From the NCBI GenBank assembly GCA_949296915.1, contig CASFPX010000007.1, forward strand, positions 62,001 to 126,000: a stretch of 64,000 nt of DNA, in the 5' to 3' direction. The stretch comes from Onthovicinus sp900555545 (lineage in GTDB: Bacteria; Bacillota; Clostridia; Oscillospirales; Acutalibacteraceae). The notes under the pieces are model-generated. The model was not told the DNA's origin. It searched no databases and worked only from the letters and a program-made list of their open reading frames with translations. Numbering within the stretch: position 1 is the first letter of the stretch; each line of letters begins with the position of its first letter. Below are positions 24,909 through 34,192 of the stretch, one piece after another. A program made the position numbers and the translations under genes.

Positions 24909-26765
24909 TTGGCTCAGAATAAAGACTCAGAGAAAAAGACAAAGTACACATTCTTTCAGAATGCGCGCTATATGGCAAAGCGCTCGCTCGCGTATGGCCG
25001 GGCGCAACATCACCCCATGTTCCGCCTGACGCTGAACGGGATTCTCCCCTCAGTGATCACCCCGCTGCTTGGGGCGTACGTCCTCAAGGTGATGATCGAC
25101 TGCGTATCGGGCACAGTCACGTGGCAGCAGCTTCTGGTATCACTCGTGCTGTTCGCCGGGGGAAGCATCGCCTGCGAGATGATCCGCCAGAAACATGGGT
25201 TCCAGATCATGACGTTTAGTGACGGCCTGCGTTACAGCATGCTCAAAACAATCATTGCCAAATCGCTCACCGTACCCTATGAGGATGTGGAGAATCACGA
25301 CAGGCGCAAGACCTTTGAGGATGCGGTCTCCACCGTCTGGTGGGGTGACCTGGGGGTACAGAACTTTTGGAGCAGCCTGATTCAGCTGCTCGTCTCCCTC
25401 ACAGGGATCGCCTCTTTCTTCGCCATTCTCGCCGTGGCAAATCCATGGCTGATCCTGATCTGCCTGATAGCGGGAGCGGTCAATTTTGCCGTCGCGCTGG
25501 CCGTCTCCCGGCTCAAGCGCGAAAACCAGCGGCAGTTTCTTTCCGCACGGAATAAGGCGCTTTACTTTTCCTGCGGCAAGGCGAGCGACCTGAAAGCCGC
25601 CAAGGATGTCAAGCTCTACCATACTGCGGGCTGGTTCTCCCCACTGCTCGAACTGATTACAAGGGAGTACCGGCAATATCTGAAGGACTTTAACCGAAAA
25701 AGCCTGTTACTCAACACCATTCAGCTCCTGATCTTCTGTGTGCGCGACCTGGGCGTGTTTGTCCTCCTCGCCCTGCTGTACGATGCGGGAGATCTGACGG
25801 CCGGCGATTTTATCTTCTATTACTCCATCATCCAGGGCGCCAACGCGTGGCTGCGTCAATTCGCGGAGCAGTACGGCGTGCTCTATGAAAAGCACCTCAT
25901 GGCGGACGACTACCGCAAGTGCATCGAAAAAGAGGAAAATACAGGAAGCGGTGAGGCGCTTGAAACGGTACCCGACCGGTGCGCGGTGGCGTTTGAGGAC
26001 GTCAGCTTCTCCTATGACGGCGAGCACGACGCGGTCTCCCACCTGAATTTTTGTGTATCTCCCGGCGAAAAAATCGCCATCGTGGGTGAGAACGGCGCGG
26101 GCAAAACAACTGCCATGAAGCTGCTCAGCGGGCTCTATGCTCCTACGCACGGCCGGATTCTCATCAACGGACGTGATGCGGGCGAACTGGCCGATAAGGA
26201 GCGATTCAAGCTCTTTTCGGCGATTTTCCAGGACGTTTTCCTCCTGCCCGCCTCCCTGGAGACAAATGTGACCATGCAGGAGGAATCCCGCACCGACGCC
26301 GGACGTTTGGGGGAGGCACTCCAGCTGGCGGGGTTGAATAAGCGCGTGGCGCAGCTGCCCGACGGCGTGAAAACCCGGCTGGGCAAGGAGGTCGATTCAA
26401 ACGCAGTTGACCTCTCCGGCGGTGAGACGCAAAAGCTGCTGCTCGCGCGGGCGATTTACAAACAATCCCCCATCATCATCCTGGATGAGCCAACCGCTGC
26501 ACTCGATCCGATCGCGGAGAACGAGTTGTATATGAAATACAACGAGATCACCCAAAACCGCACGTCCTTTTATATCTCCCACCGGCTGGCGAGCACAGCG
26601 TTCTGCGACCGGATCCTCTTCCTGGAGAACGGTAAAATCGTGGAGACCGGCACGCACGCTCAGCTGATGGCCCAAAAGGGCAAGTATTTCCGGATGTATT
26701 CCATGCAGAGCTATTACTATAACGAGGAACATGAAGGGGGCGCGATTGATGAAAAAGCAAACTAA
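24909..26765 (+). CDS. ABC exporter half-transporter, first of a pair
   Basis: A ~618-residue fused membrane and ATPase protein. The membrane domain has about six helices (residues ~40-330). The ATPase shows Walker A GENGAGKTT, signature LSGGETQK, Walker B IILDEPTAALD with the catalytic Glu, and the switch His (YISHRLAST). The TTG at 24909 is favoured because GAGAGGAG lies nine bases upstream; the ATG at 24900 sits directly on that site. Overlaps its partner by 17 bases. Both ATPases look intact. Next to a peptide-type two-component system, export of a peptide or resistance to one is a reasonable guess. Confidence 0.85.
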   Translation: MAQNKDSEKKTKYTFFQNARYMAKRSLAYGRAQHHPMFRLTLNGILPSVITPLLGAYVLKVMIDCVSGTVTWQQLLVSLVLFAGGSIACEMIRQKHGFQIMTFSDGLRYSMLKTIIAKSLTVPYEDVENHDRRKTFEDAVSTVWWGDLGVQNFWSSLIQLLVSLTGIASFFAILAVANPWLILICLIAGAVNFAVALAVSRLKRENQRQFLSARNKALYFSCGKASDLKAAKDVKLYHTAGWFSPLLELITREYRQYLKDFNRKSLLLNTIQLLIFCVRDLGVFVLLALLYDAGDLTAGDFIFYYSIIQGANAWLRQFAEQYGVLYEKHLMADDYRKCIEKEENTGSGEALETVPDRCAVAFEDVSFSYDGEHDAVSHLNFCVSPGEKIAIVGENGAGKTTAMKLLSGLYAPTHGRILINGRDAGELADKERFKLFSAIFQDVFLLPASLETNVTMQEESRTDAGRLGEALQLAGLNKRVAQLPDGVKTRLGKEVDSNAVDLSGGETQKLLLARAIYKQSPIIILDEPTAALDPIAENELYMKYNEITQNRTSFYISHRLASTAFCDRILFLENGKIVETGTHAQLMAQKGKYFRMYSMQSYYYNEEHEGGAIDEKAN

Positions 26766-28614
26766 AAAGCCTTCAGAGGCGCGGCTAAACTTCCGGTTCG
26801 CCATACAACTTTTAAAAAAGACGGACAAATCGGCCTTCTTTCTGATTGTGATTTCCGCTTTTTTCACCTACGCCTCACAGATTACGGCCGTCTGGCTCTC
26901 CGCGCGTATGACCGCGCTCATTTCCGCCGGGGCCCCGGCTGTGGAAATCATGAAGATCGCGGCGGCGCTCACCGGATCGGTCTTTGCGCTCTCCCTGATC
27001 TTCAAGGCGTCTGAGCTCGCCTATCAAAAGTCCTTTGAAATGTTTCGTTTCACGGAGCACAAGATCCTCAGTGAAATACTCACCGGCAAGGATTACGCCC
27101 TGCTCGAAAAGCCTGATTTTCAGGAGGCGCTCCACTTTTATCAGACACGGATGGAGAATAACGGCGGCGCTTTTAGCTCTTTCTATTACGGTATACAGCA
27201 AATTGTGAACGGTGTGTTCGGTATGATTTTTTCACTGGCGACCATCGCCCCCGCCGTCCGTAGCCTTCTGCGCTTTGACAATTCCACCTTTATCTCCTCC
27301 TGGCACTTTGCGCTCATCATGCTCCTGTGCGTGATTCTCTGTGGCGCAACGACCGCGGTCGTTTCCGGCCAGAGCTCCAAAAAGGTGATCCGGTTGGAGG
27401 GATTTTTTGTGGACATCTTTGCCAAATTTACATATTGGTTAAATTTCCCAACCCGCTACAGGATGGGCAAGGACATCCGGTTGTACGGCTCACAGGCGAT
27501 GGTGCTCCGAGAGTATCAGGAGAGCTTTGCAGATGAACAGATAAATTACCGCCGGTATTTTAATAAAGAGCTCATCCCCTACAATCTTGTTATGGGTGCG
27601 ATGCAGGGCGTCATCACGGCGGCGGTATATGTTTTTGTGGCGGTTCGGGCATTCAGCGGCGCACTGACAGCCGATGAGCTGGTCAAGATCATCGGCTGTG
27701 TGCCCATCATCACCAGTTCCTTAATGGAACTCGGCCAGCTTCCGTATCTTGTCAACTCTACCCTTGCCAACATCGGCTACCTGCGCAAGGTTTACGAGTA
27801 CCCCACCGAGCGCCACATGGGTACGCTGCCTGTCGAAAAGCGGAACGATAACCAGTACGACATCGAGTTCAAGCACGTCAGCTTCAAGTATCCCGGCACA
27901 GACACCTACGCGCTCAAGGATGTATCCCTCAAACTGAAAATTGGCGAGCATCTGGCATTTGTCGGGCATAACGGCTCGGGCAAGAGCACGTTTATCAAGC
28001 TGCTCTGCCGTCTGTACGACCCCACTGAGGGGGAGATCACACTCAACGGCATCGACATCCGCAAGTACGATATCCACGAGTATATGTCCCTGTTCGGTGT
28101 TGTATTTCAGGACTTCTCGCTCTTCTCCGTCCCCCTCTCCCAGAACGTGACTACCTCCGTGGAGTTCGACCGAAAAAAACTGCTGGATGTACTCGACAAG
28201 GCGGGCATCGGCGAACGGGTGCAGCAGCTGCCGCACAAGGAGGACACCGTGCTCTACAAGGACTTTGACGAGGACGGCGTGGAGATCTCCGGCGGCGAGG
28301 CGCAGAAGCTCGCCATTGCCCGGGCGCTCTACCGCGACGCGCCGTTCGTGGTGCTCGACGAGCCGACCGCCGCGCTCGACCCGATCTCCGAGTTTGAGAT
28401 CTACCGCCGCTTCAACAGCTTTACGGACGGCAAGACGGCGATTTATATCTCCCACCGCCTCTCCTCCTGCCGCTTCTGCGATAAGATCATCGTGTTCCAG
28501 GAGGGGCAGATCGTCCAGCAGGGCAGCCACGAGACGCTGCTCGCCCAGGGTGGCGCATACAGCGCGCTGTGGCACGCGCAGGCCAAGTACTACGTCACTG
28601 CCGAGCAGGCGTGA
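26749..28614 (+). CDS. ABC exporter half-transporter, second of a pair
   Basis: A 621-residue half-transporter with a membrane domain and an ATPase containing Walker A GHNGSGKST, an altered signature ISGGEAQK, Walker B VVLDEPTAALD and switch His in YISHRLSS. ATG 26749 follows AGGGGGCGCGATTG; an upstream in-frame ATG at 26731 has poor spacing. Its start lies inside the end of the partner gene, so equal amounts are likely and the two should form a heterodimer. Strong terminator follows. Confidence 0.85.
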   Translation: MKKQTKKPSEARLNFRFAIQLLKKTDKSAFFLIVISAFFTYASQITAVWLSARMTALISAGAPAVEIMKIAAALTGSVFALSLIFKASELAYQKSFEMFRFTEHKILSEILTGKDYALLEKPDFQEALHFYQTRMENNGGAFSSFYYGIQQIVNGVFGMIFSLATIAPAVRSLLRFDNSTFISSWHFALIMLLCVILCGATTAVVSGQSSKKVIRLEGFFVDIFAKFTYWLNFPTRYRMGKDIRLYGSQAMVLREYQESFADEQINYRRYFNKELIPYNLVMGAMQGVITAAVYVFVAVRAFSGALTADELVKIIGCVPIITSSLMELGQLPYLVNSTLANIGYLRKVYEYPTERHMGTLPVEKRNDNQYDIEFKHVSFKYPGTDTYALKDVSLKLKIGEHLAFVGHNGSGKSTFIKLLCRLYDPTEGEITLNGIDIRKYDIHEYMSLFGVVFQDFSLFSVPLSQNVTTSVEFDRKKLLDVLDKAGIGERVQQLPHKEDTVLYKDFDEDGVEISGGEAQKLAIARALYRDAPFVVLDEPTAALDPISEFEIYRRFNSFTDGKTAIYISHRLSSCRFCDKIIVFQEGQIVQQGSHETLLAQGGAYSALWHAQAKYYVTAEQA

Positions 28615-28643
28615 TACAATACTGAACACCCCCATAAAACAAC

Positions 28644-28679
28644 GACCCTCCGTGTGAATTCCATCACACGGAGGGTCTT
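28644..28679. terminator. Strong terminator after the ABC pair
   Basis: Perfect 14-base arms from GACCCTCCGTGTGA at 28644-28657 to its complement at 28664-28677. Confidence 0.85.
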
Positions 28680-28780
28680 ATGATATTATAAGGCATCCGC
28701 TTCTCAATCCTCCCCGAATAAGGAAATCACCCGAGGGGGAAGATTGAGACTAATGCGGGTTTCAATTTTATCCCCTTTAT

Positions 28781-29005
28781 TTACTTTTTGCGAACTGTCA
28801 ATCTGTACAGCGGAACGCTGAGGGCAGCGTTCCCCACGGAAGATGGTTCAAAAAGGCAATCCCAGGGAAAACGGTAGATTCTTTTGAGCTGTTTTACATC
28901 GTACGCCGCACAAAGTTTGCTCAAGCCCTCGTAGGGAACGCCGCCCCCGGCGTTCCGTCCGGCGCGAGCCGGAATACATTTCCGTAGGTGAAATGCCCTA
29001 CACAC
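28781..29005 (-). repeat. Candidate dispersed intergenic element with two related palindromes
   Basis: Two palindromes share arms: GGAACGCTG/CAGCGTTCC at 28812-28833 and GGAACGCCG/CGGCGTTCC at 28935-28956. A minus-strand open frame of 74 codons spans them but has no ribosome site and an unlikely protein composition. The layout looks like an interspersed repeat rather than a gene. Whether it recurs in the genome cannot be seen from one window. Confidence 0.4.
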
Positions 29006-29023
29006 AGTGGAGGCGTGGTGCCA

Positions 29024-29566
29024 TCATATCATCCACTGATTTTTAATTTCGCCCGCCAAATCCTTCCACTGGAACGTCCGGCCGTCAAAGGTCATGTAGC
29101 CGCGCCAGCTGTCCTCCTTGGGGAGGGAGACGGAGCCGGGGTTCAGATAGGTGTAAGTCCCGTGCTCCACGCATCCCGGCACATGCGTATGCCCGTGCAG
29201 CAGGATATCGCCGTCGTGCAGAGGGGGAAGCTGCCCCTCGTTGAACAGATGGCCGTGGGTCGCAAAGATCATCCGCTCCCCCGCGCACAGGATCGCGTAA
29301 TCTGCCAGAATAGGGAACTCCAGCACCATCTGATCCACCTCCGCGTCGCAGTTGCCGCGTACGGCGAGGATATCCTCCCGGATGGCATTCAGCTGTGTAA
29401 TCACCGCTTTAGGGTTGTACCCCTCGGGCAGATCGTTGCGCGGGCCATGGTATAAGATGTCGCCGAGCAGCAGGAGCCGGTCCGCCTGTTCCCGGCGGTA
29501 GGCCTCCAGCAGCTGAGCACAATAATAGGCCGAACCGTGGATATCGGATGCGATCATCCAGTTCAT
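29024..29566 (-). CDS. YfcE-type metallophosphodiesterase
   Basis: A 180-residue calcineurin-like phosphoesterase with the metal-binding motifs SDIHGS, LLLGDILYHGPRN, VRGNCDAEV, ATHGHLFN and LHGHTHVPG in order. YfcE-type enzymes hydrolyse phosphodiesters; the natural substrate is unknown. ATG 29566 is chosen for GGAG eight bases upstream over an in-frame start further out. It is the last gene of a minus-strand group with the hexosaminidase and amidohydrolase. Confidence 0.9.
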   Translation of the reverse strand: MNWMIASDIHGSAYYCAQLLEAYRREQADRLLLLGDILYHGPRNDLPEGYNPKAVITQLNAIREDILAVRGNCDAEVDQMVLEFPILADYAILCAGERMIFATHGHLFNEGQLPPLHDGDILLHGHTHVPGCVEHGTYTYLNPGSVSLPKEDSWRGYMTFDGRTFQWKDLAGEIKNQWMI

Positions 29567-29595
29567 TGTAATTACTCCGTCCTTTCGCAGCCGGA

Positions 29596-31071
29596 TCACT
29601 TGAGATCCAGTTGATTTTTTACGGTGTCCCGATTGATATTACGCAGGAAAAAGCGCGCCGTCTCCAGCTTGCCGGCGATTCCCCGCGGGCTCCATCTGCC
29701 ATGTGGGGCGGGCGTGACGCCGATTTTCTCCAGCAGCGGAAGGCCCGCACAAAAACGGCGCTCAAAATCATAGACGTTCTTCTGATCGGGATCCGTCCAC
29801 CCCGTCTCCGCAATGGCGGCAAAACGTGGATAGGCCTGATAGCACAGGCGCTCAAAATCCGCCACGTGTTCCGTCCACAGTGCACCCTCTACCCCCAGAA
29901 TGTTCCGCTCCCCCTCAAAGGAGAGCTCGGGGAGCAGCGGACTAAAGCTGTACGTCTTATCCAGCGGCGTCATCCCATAGGGATAATCCATATAGTAGTG
30001 GAAAAAATCTGAGACAATCACCTTGCCGCCGCGGTTGGCACGGCGCACAGAATACCCGCCGCGATCCATCCACATCTGCACGGTGGCGGCATTTTTCAGG
30101 TTCCCGCTCTTGAGGGCGTCGTTCCACACAGTGGTGCGGATCCCCTTTGCCTCCAGATAATCAATAACCCGGTTGGTGAAATATCCCTGCAATCCCTCCG
30201 CATCTGTAATGTGCTCGCGCTCCATCGCGGCGCGGCAGTGTGGGCACTTGTTCCACCGGTCCTTGGGCGCCTCGTCCCCTCCGATATGGATCCAATGCGA
30301 TGGGAAAAGCTCTGCAATCTCATCGAGCACCTGAAATACAAAGTCATACGTACTCTCCTTACCCGCACACAGGATATCGCGAAAAATACCGCCGCAGGTA
30401 CGCACAGGAATGGGCTCCTCCGCGCAGGAGAGGTGCGGATAGGCGGCAATCGCCGCACAGGTGTGGCCGGGGATATCCAGCTCCGGGATGACCTCGATAC
30501 AGCGATCCGCGCAATAGTTCACCACATCACGGATCTGATCCTTGGTGTAAAAGCCGCCGTACTCCTCACCGGTGTTTTTCTCCCAGTCAAAGTGGGAGCC
30601 CGCACGCTTAGAGCCAATCTGTGTGAGCAGCGGAAAGCTGTCGATCTGGATCCGCCAGCCCTGATCGTCCGTCAGGTGCCAGTGAAATTTGTTGAGCTTA
30701 TAGAGCGCCGCCGCATCGATCATCTTTTTCAGCTCATCCACGGTAAAAAAGTGGCGCGCACAGTCGATCATAAAGCCGCGGTAACGAAACACCGGTTCAT
30801 CGCACAGGCAGAACTCCGGCAGCTCCCGCGCACCATTCATGATTTGGCGCAGGGTTTGGAAAGCATAAAATTTACCGGCCCTGGTATTGGCCTTTACGGT
30901 GATCCGCCCATCCTGCACGCGGATGCGGTATCCCTCCGGGTGCTTGACCGCAGTACTTGCCTCCACCTGCACCTGCGACGGATCATAGGACTCCGTGCGG
31001 TAAATTCCCTCCCCCTTGGCGCAGATATGCCTGGGGCGCGGCACACAGAGAATATCGCTGATCGCTTTCAT
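29596..31071 (-). CDS. GH20 beta-N-acetylhexosaminidase
   Basis: A 491-residue glycoside hydrolase of family 20, removing terminal N-acetylhexosamine. After a GH20b-like N-terminal domain (residues ~1-90), the barrel contains MIDCARHFFTVDELKKMI, KFHWHLTDDQGWRIQI, and the catalytic Asp266-Glu267 pair in HIGGDEAPKDRW. There is no signal peptide, so it acts inside the cell, on imported chito- or mucin-type oligosaccharides or on recycled wall sugars. ATG 31071 follows GGAGGGAAAGG. Confidence 0.93.
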   Translation of the reverse strand: MKAISDILCVPRPRHICAKGEGIYRTESYDPSQVQVEASTAVKHPEGYRIRVQDGRITVKANTRAGKFYAFQTLRQIMNGARELPEFCLCDEPVFRYRGFMIDCARHFFTVDELKKMIDAAALYKLNKFHWHLTDDQGWRIQIDSFPLLTQIGSKRAGSHFDWEKNTGEEYGGFYTKDQIRDVVNYCADRCIEVIPELDIPGHTCAAIAAYPHLSCAEEPIPVRTCGGIFRDILCAGKESTYDFVFQVLDEIAELFPSHWIHIGGDEAPKDRWNKCPHCRAAMEREHITDAEGLQGYFTNRVIDYLEAKGIRTTVWNDALKSGNLKNAATVQMWMDRGGYSVRRANRGGKVIVSDFFHYYMDYPYGMTPLDKTYSFSPLLPELSFEGERNILGVEGALWTEHVADFERLCYQAYPRFAAIAETGWTDPDQKNVYDFERRFCAGLPLLEKIGVTPAPHGRWSPRGIAGKLETARFFLRNINRDTVKNQLDLK

Positions 31072-31110
31072 AACCTTTCCCTCCAACAATACAAAAAGAT
31101 TGAGCCCGAA

Positions 31111-31911
31111 TTATTGTGCCAAAAGCATCTGTGCGTTTTCACCTAAAATCGCCGCAGTCTGTGCATCTGGCAAGTCCAGCGACCGGACAAAGGCGATCTC
31201 GTCGCCCGTATTGCCCCACGGCATATCACTGCCAAGCAGAACGCGGTCCGCCCCGTGCCTGCGGATGATCTCCCGCGCATAGTCGGGCGGCATCCTTCCC
31301 GCGGAAAACGCGGTGTCCAGATAGAGATCCCGACCGCAGAGATATTCCTGCACGTCTTTCCACATCATCCAGCCGCCCATGTGGGCCGCCACCACGGGCG
31401 CGCCGCCAAACTGGGGCAAAATCTGTGCGAGCATCTGCGGGGTGCAGTGAACCGGTTCCGGATAGCCGATATCGATCCCCGCATGGAACACAGTGACAAA
31501 CCCGAGTTCCCCAATTCGCCGGTAGAGCGGATAAAAGCGCTCGTCATCCACAAAAAAGTGCTGGTAATCCGGATGGAGCTTGATGCCCCGGATCCCGGCG
31601 GCCTTCAGCCGGTCGAGTTCCTCCAGCGCCGTCTCCGACTGCGGATAGACGCTGCCAAAGGCCGTCAGCGCGCCGCCGAAAGCGTGATTCGTCTCGATGG
31701 CAAAATCGTTGACATTGCGCTGCTGCTTTTCGTTGGTGGCGATGTTCAGCACCACGGCGCGGTCTGCGCCGCCCGCCCGCACTGCGCGCAGCAGATCCTC
31801 CGCCGTGCCGTCATGGTTGGGGCGCGCTCCACCGGCCACATGGGCCAGATTCCGGATCGCCTTTTCCGCAATCCGCTGCGGGAACGCGTGCGTATGGAAA
31901 TCAATGATCAC
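31111..31911 (-). CDS. Amidohydrolase-superfamily TIM-barrel hydrolase
   Basis: A 266-residue metal-dependent hydrolase of the amidohydrolase 2 type: N-terminal metal ligands DFHTHAFP, Lys-His in GIKLHPDY, VFHAGIDIGY, AAHMGGW and Asp in LLGSDMPWG. Members act as decarboxylases or hydrolases of diverse substrates; nothing here fixes the substrate. It starts the minus-strand group with the GH20 gene 39 bases downstream, suggesting joint expression. Confidence 0.85.
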   Translation of the reverse strand: MIIDFHTHAFPQRIAEKAIRNLAHVAGGARPNHDGTAEDLLRAVRAGGADRAVVLNIATNEKQQRNVNDFAIETNHAFGGALTAFGSVYPQSETALEELDRLKAAGIRGIKLHPDYQHFFVDDERFYPLYRRIGELGFVTVFHAGIDIGYPEPVHCTPQMLAQILPQFGGAPVVAAHMGGWMMWKDVQEYLCGRDLYLDTAFSAGRMPPDYAREIIRRHGADRVLLGSDMPWGNTGDEIAFVRSLDLPDAQTAAILGENAQMLLAQ

Positions 31912-31940
31912 AATTTTTCCTCCCCTGAATTTTGAAATTG

Positions 31941-31986
31941 AAAAAGCGGGACGGCCTCCGCAGAATATTCACAGGTGCCGTCCCGC
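31941..31986 (-). terminator. Terminator of typA
   Basis: GCGGGACGGC and GCCGTCCCGC arms around a 21-base loop; on the minus strand the stem is followed by five T residues. Confidence 0.88.
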
Positions 31987-32030
31987 AGCCGGTCCGGCCT
32001 GCGATAGGGCCAAATCTGCCGCTATACAAA

Positions 32031-33854
32031 TTATTTTTTGCGGTGCGCCTGCTTCATGCGCAGCTCCTTGGACAGGATCTTCTTGCGCAGGCGCAGGCTC
32101 TTGGGCGTGACTTCCAACAGCTCATCATCCCCGATGAACTCCATGGACTGCTCCAGACTCAGAACCGTGGGCGGAACCAGGCGCAGCGCATCGTCCGATC
32201 CGGCCGCACGCGTATTGGTCATCTGCTTTTTGCGGCAGACGTTGCACACGATATCTTCGTTTTTAGAGCACTCACCCACGATCATGCCCTCGTATACCGG
32301 CACGCCAGGTCCAACGAACAGCCGGCCGCGGTCCTGCGTGTTAAACAAACCATAACCCGTTGTCTCGCCCGCCTCGTGCACGACGATGGAACCGCGCTCG
32401 CGCATGACAATATCGCCCTTCCATGGCTCATAGCCTGCGAACAGCTGATTCATGATGCCGTTGCCGTTTGTATCCGTCATAAACTCGGCCCGGTAGCCGA
32501 TCAGGCCGCGGGACGGGATTTTAAACTCAATGTGCGTGGTGCCGGTATCGCGGGTACCCATCTTTTCGATCTCGCCCTTACGGGAGCAGAGCTTTTCAAT
32601 TACGGCGCCGCTGTACTGCTCCGGCACCTCGACGATGAGCAGCTCCATGGGCTCAAGCGTCTTGCCGTTCTCCTCCTTGAGAATAACCTTGGGGCGGGAG
32701 ACCTGGAACTCATATCCCTCGCGGCGCATGGTCTCGATCAGGATGGAGAGGTGCAGCTCGCCTCGGCCGGAAACCTTAAAAGTATCGGTTGTCTCCGTAT
32801 CCTCCACACGCATACTCACGTTGGTCTCGACCTCCTTGTACAGGCGGTCGCGCAGGTTACGGGAGGTGACGAACTTGCCCTCCCGCCCAGCGAACGGGGA
32901 GTCGTTAACAATAAAGTTCATGGAGATGGTGGGCTCGTCGATCTTGACAAACGGCAGCGGCTCCACACATTCGGGGTCACACGCCGTCTCGCCGATGTTG
33001 ATATCCGTGATGCCGGAGACCGCGATCAGATCACCCAGCCGCGCCTCCTTAACTTCCACGCGTTTGAGCCCCTCAAACTGGTACAGGCGGGAGATCTTTT
33101 CGTTTTCCTGCCGGCCGTCCGTCTTGCACAGGACGATATTCTGCCCCTCACGGATCGTACCGCGCTCCACACGGCCAATGCCGATCCGTCCGACGTAGTC
33201 GTCGTATTCCAGAGAGGAGAAGCGCACCTGCGTCGGGCCATCCAGATCGCCCTTGGGCGGCTCAATCTCCTTTAGGATGGCGTCGAGCAATGGGCGCATA
33301 TCCGTGCCGGGCTCATCCGCAGACAGGGAGGAGATCCCCTCCTTGGCGGAGGCGTACACCACCGGGAACTCAAGCTGATCCTCATCGGCCCCAAGCTCAA
33401 TAAACAGGTCAAGTACCTCGTCCACGACCTCGGCCGGACGGGCACCCGGGCGGTCGATCTTATTGACAACCACCAGGACCTTTTTATGTAAATTGAGCGC
33501 CTTTTTCAGCACAAAGCGCGTCTGCGGCATACAGCCCTCAAACGCATCCACCAGCAACAGCACGCCGTCGACCATCATCAGGATGCGCTCCACCTCGCCG
33601 CCAAAGTCGGCGTGGCCGGGCGTATCCACTACATTGATCTTAACATCCTTATAATGGATAGCGGTATTTTTAGACAGGATCGTAATCCCGCGCTCCCGCT
33701 CCAAAGCGTTGGAATCCATCACACGCTCATTGACCTGCTCGTTTGCGCGGAAGGTTCCGCTCTGCTTGAGCAGCTCGTCCACCAGCGTCGTCTTGCCGTG
33801 GTCGACATGCGCAATAATGGCAATATTTCTGATATCTTCTCTGATTCCTTCCAT
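32031..33854 (-). CDS. typA: Translational GTPase TypA/BipA
   Basis: A 607-residue ribosome-binding GTPase involved in stress and low-temperature ribosome assembly. G1 is AHVDHGKTTL at residues 15-24, followed by ERGITILSKN (switch I), DTPGHADFGGEVER (G3), VVNKIDRPGARP (G4) and the TypA-specific C-terminal domain (GSIVVHEAGETTGYGLFNTQDRG). Length and domain order are normal. It is monocistronic with its own terminator. Confidence 0.97.
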   Translation of the reverse strand: MEGIREDIRNIAIIAHVDHGKTTLVDELLKQSGTFRANEQVNERVMDSNALERERGITILSKNTAIHYKDVKINVVDTPGHADFGGEVERILMMVDGVLLLVDAFEGCMPQTRFVLKKALNLHKKVLVVVNKIDRPGARPAEVVDEVLDLFIELGADEDQLEFPVVYASAKEGISSLSADEPGTDMRPLLDAILKEIEPPKGDLDGPTQVRFSSLEYDDYVGRIGIGRVERGTIREGQNIVLCKTDGRQENEKISRLYQFEGLKRVEVKEARLGDLIAVSGITDINIGETACDPECVEPLPFVKIDEPTISMNFIVNDSPFAGREGKFVTSRNLRDRLYKEVETNVSMRVEDTETTDTFKVSGRGELHLSILIETMRREGYEFQVSRPKVILKEENGKTLEPMELLIVEVPEQYSGAVIEKLCSRKGEIEKMGTRDTGTTHIEFKIPSRGLIGYRAEFMTDTNGNGIMNQLFAGYEPWKGDIVMRERGSIVVHEAGETTGYGLFNTQDRGRLFVGPGVPVYEGMIVGECSKNEDIVCNVCRKKQMTNTRAAGSDDALRLVPPTVLSLEQSMEFIGDDELLEVTPKSLRLRKKILSKELRMKQAHRKK

Positions 33855-34122
33855 AGAAAACCTTCCTTATTTGCATAGAACATATATCACTTTATTTTAT
33901 CATTCTACGGAACGATTATCAAGAAATAAACCATACAATACCGATTTGTTTTTGCAGACAATTGTTGTAAATATAGCCGGTCGTTCCTGGATTCCTGAAT
34001 CTAAGAAAAGGATGCCGCCTCTTGTTTGGTGATAACAGCCAAAGATCAATTAACAATTTTGTAAACTATTTTGTACCAACCCCCATAAAACGCAAAATAA
34101 GCCTCTCGAATTATTATATATA

Positions 34123-34151
34123 TTGACTAATTTTATAAAAAGCTTTATAAT
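34123..34151 (+). promoter_or_regulatory. Promoter of the GPH symporter gene
   Basis: TTGACT at 34123-34128 and TATAAT at 34146-34151 with 17-base spacing, 41 bases before the start codon. Confidence 0.88.
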
Positions 34152-34192
34152 AGATTGGTACAGTTAAGAATTTAAAAAGGAGGAATTCATCT

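Noticed and set aside
28781..29005. A 74-codon minus-strand gene
   Set aside because: No ribosome site, and palindromes fill the frame; better explained as a repeat element.
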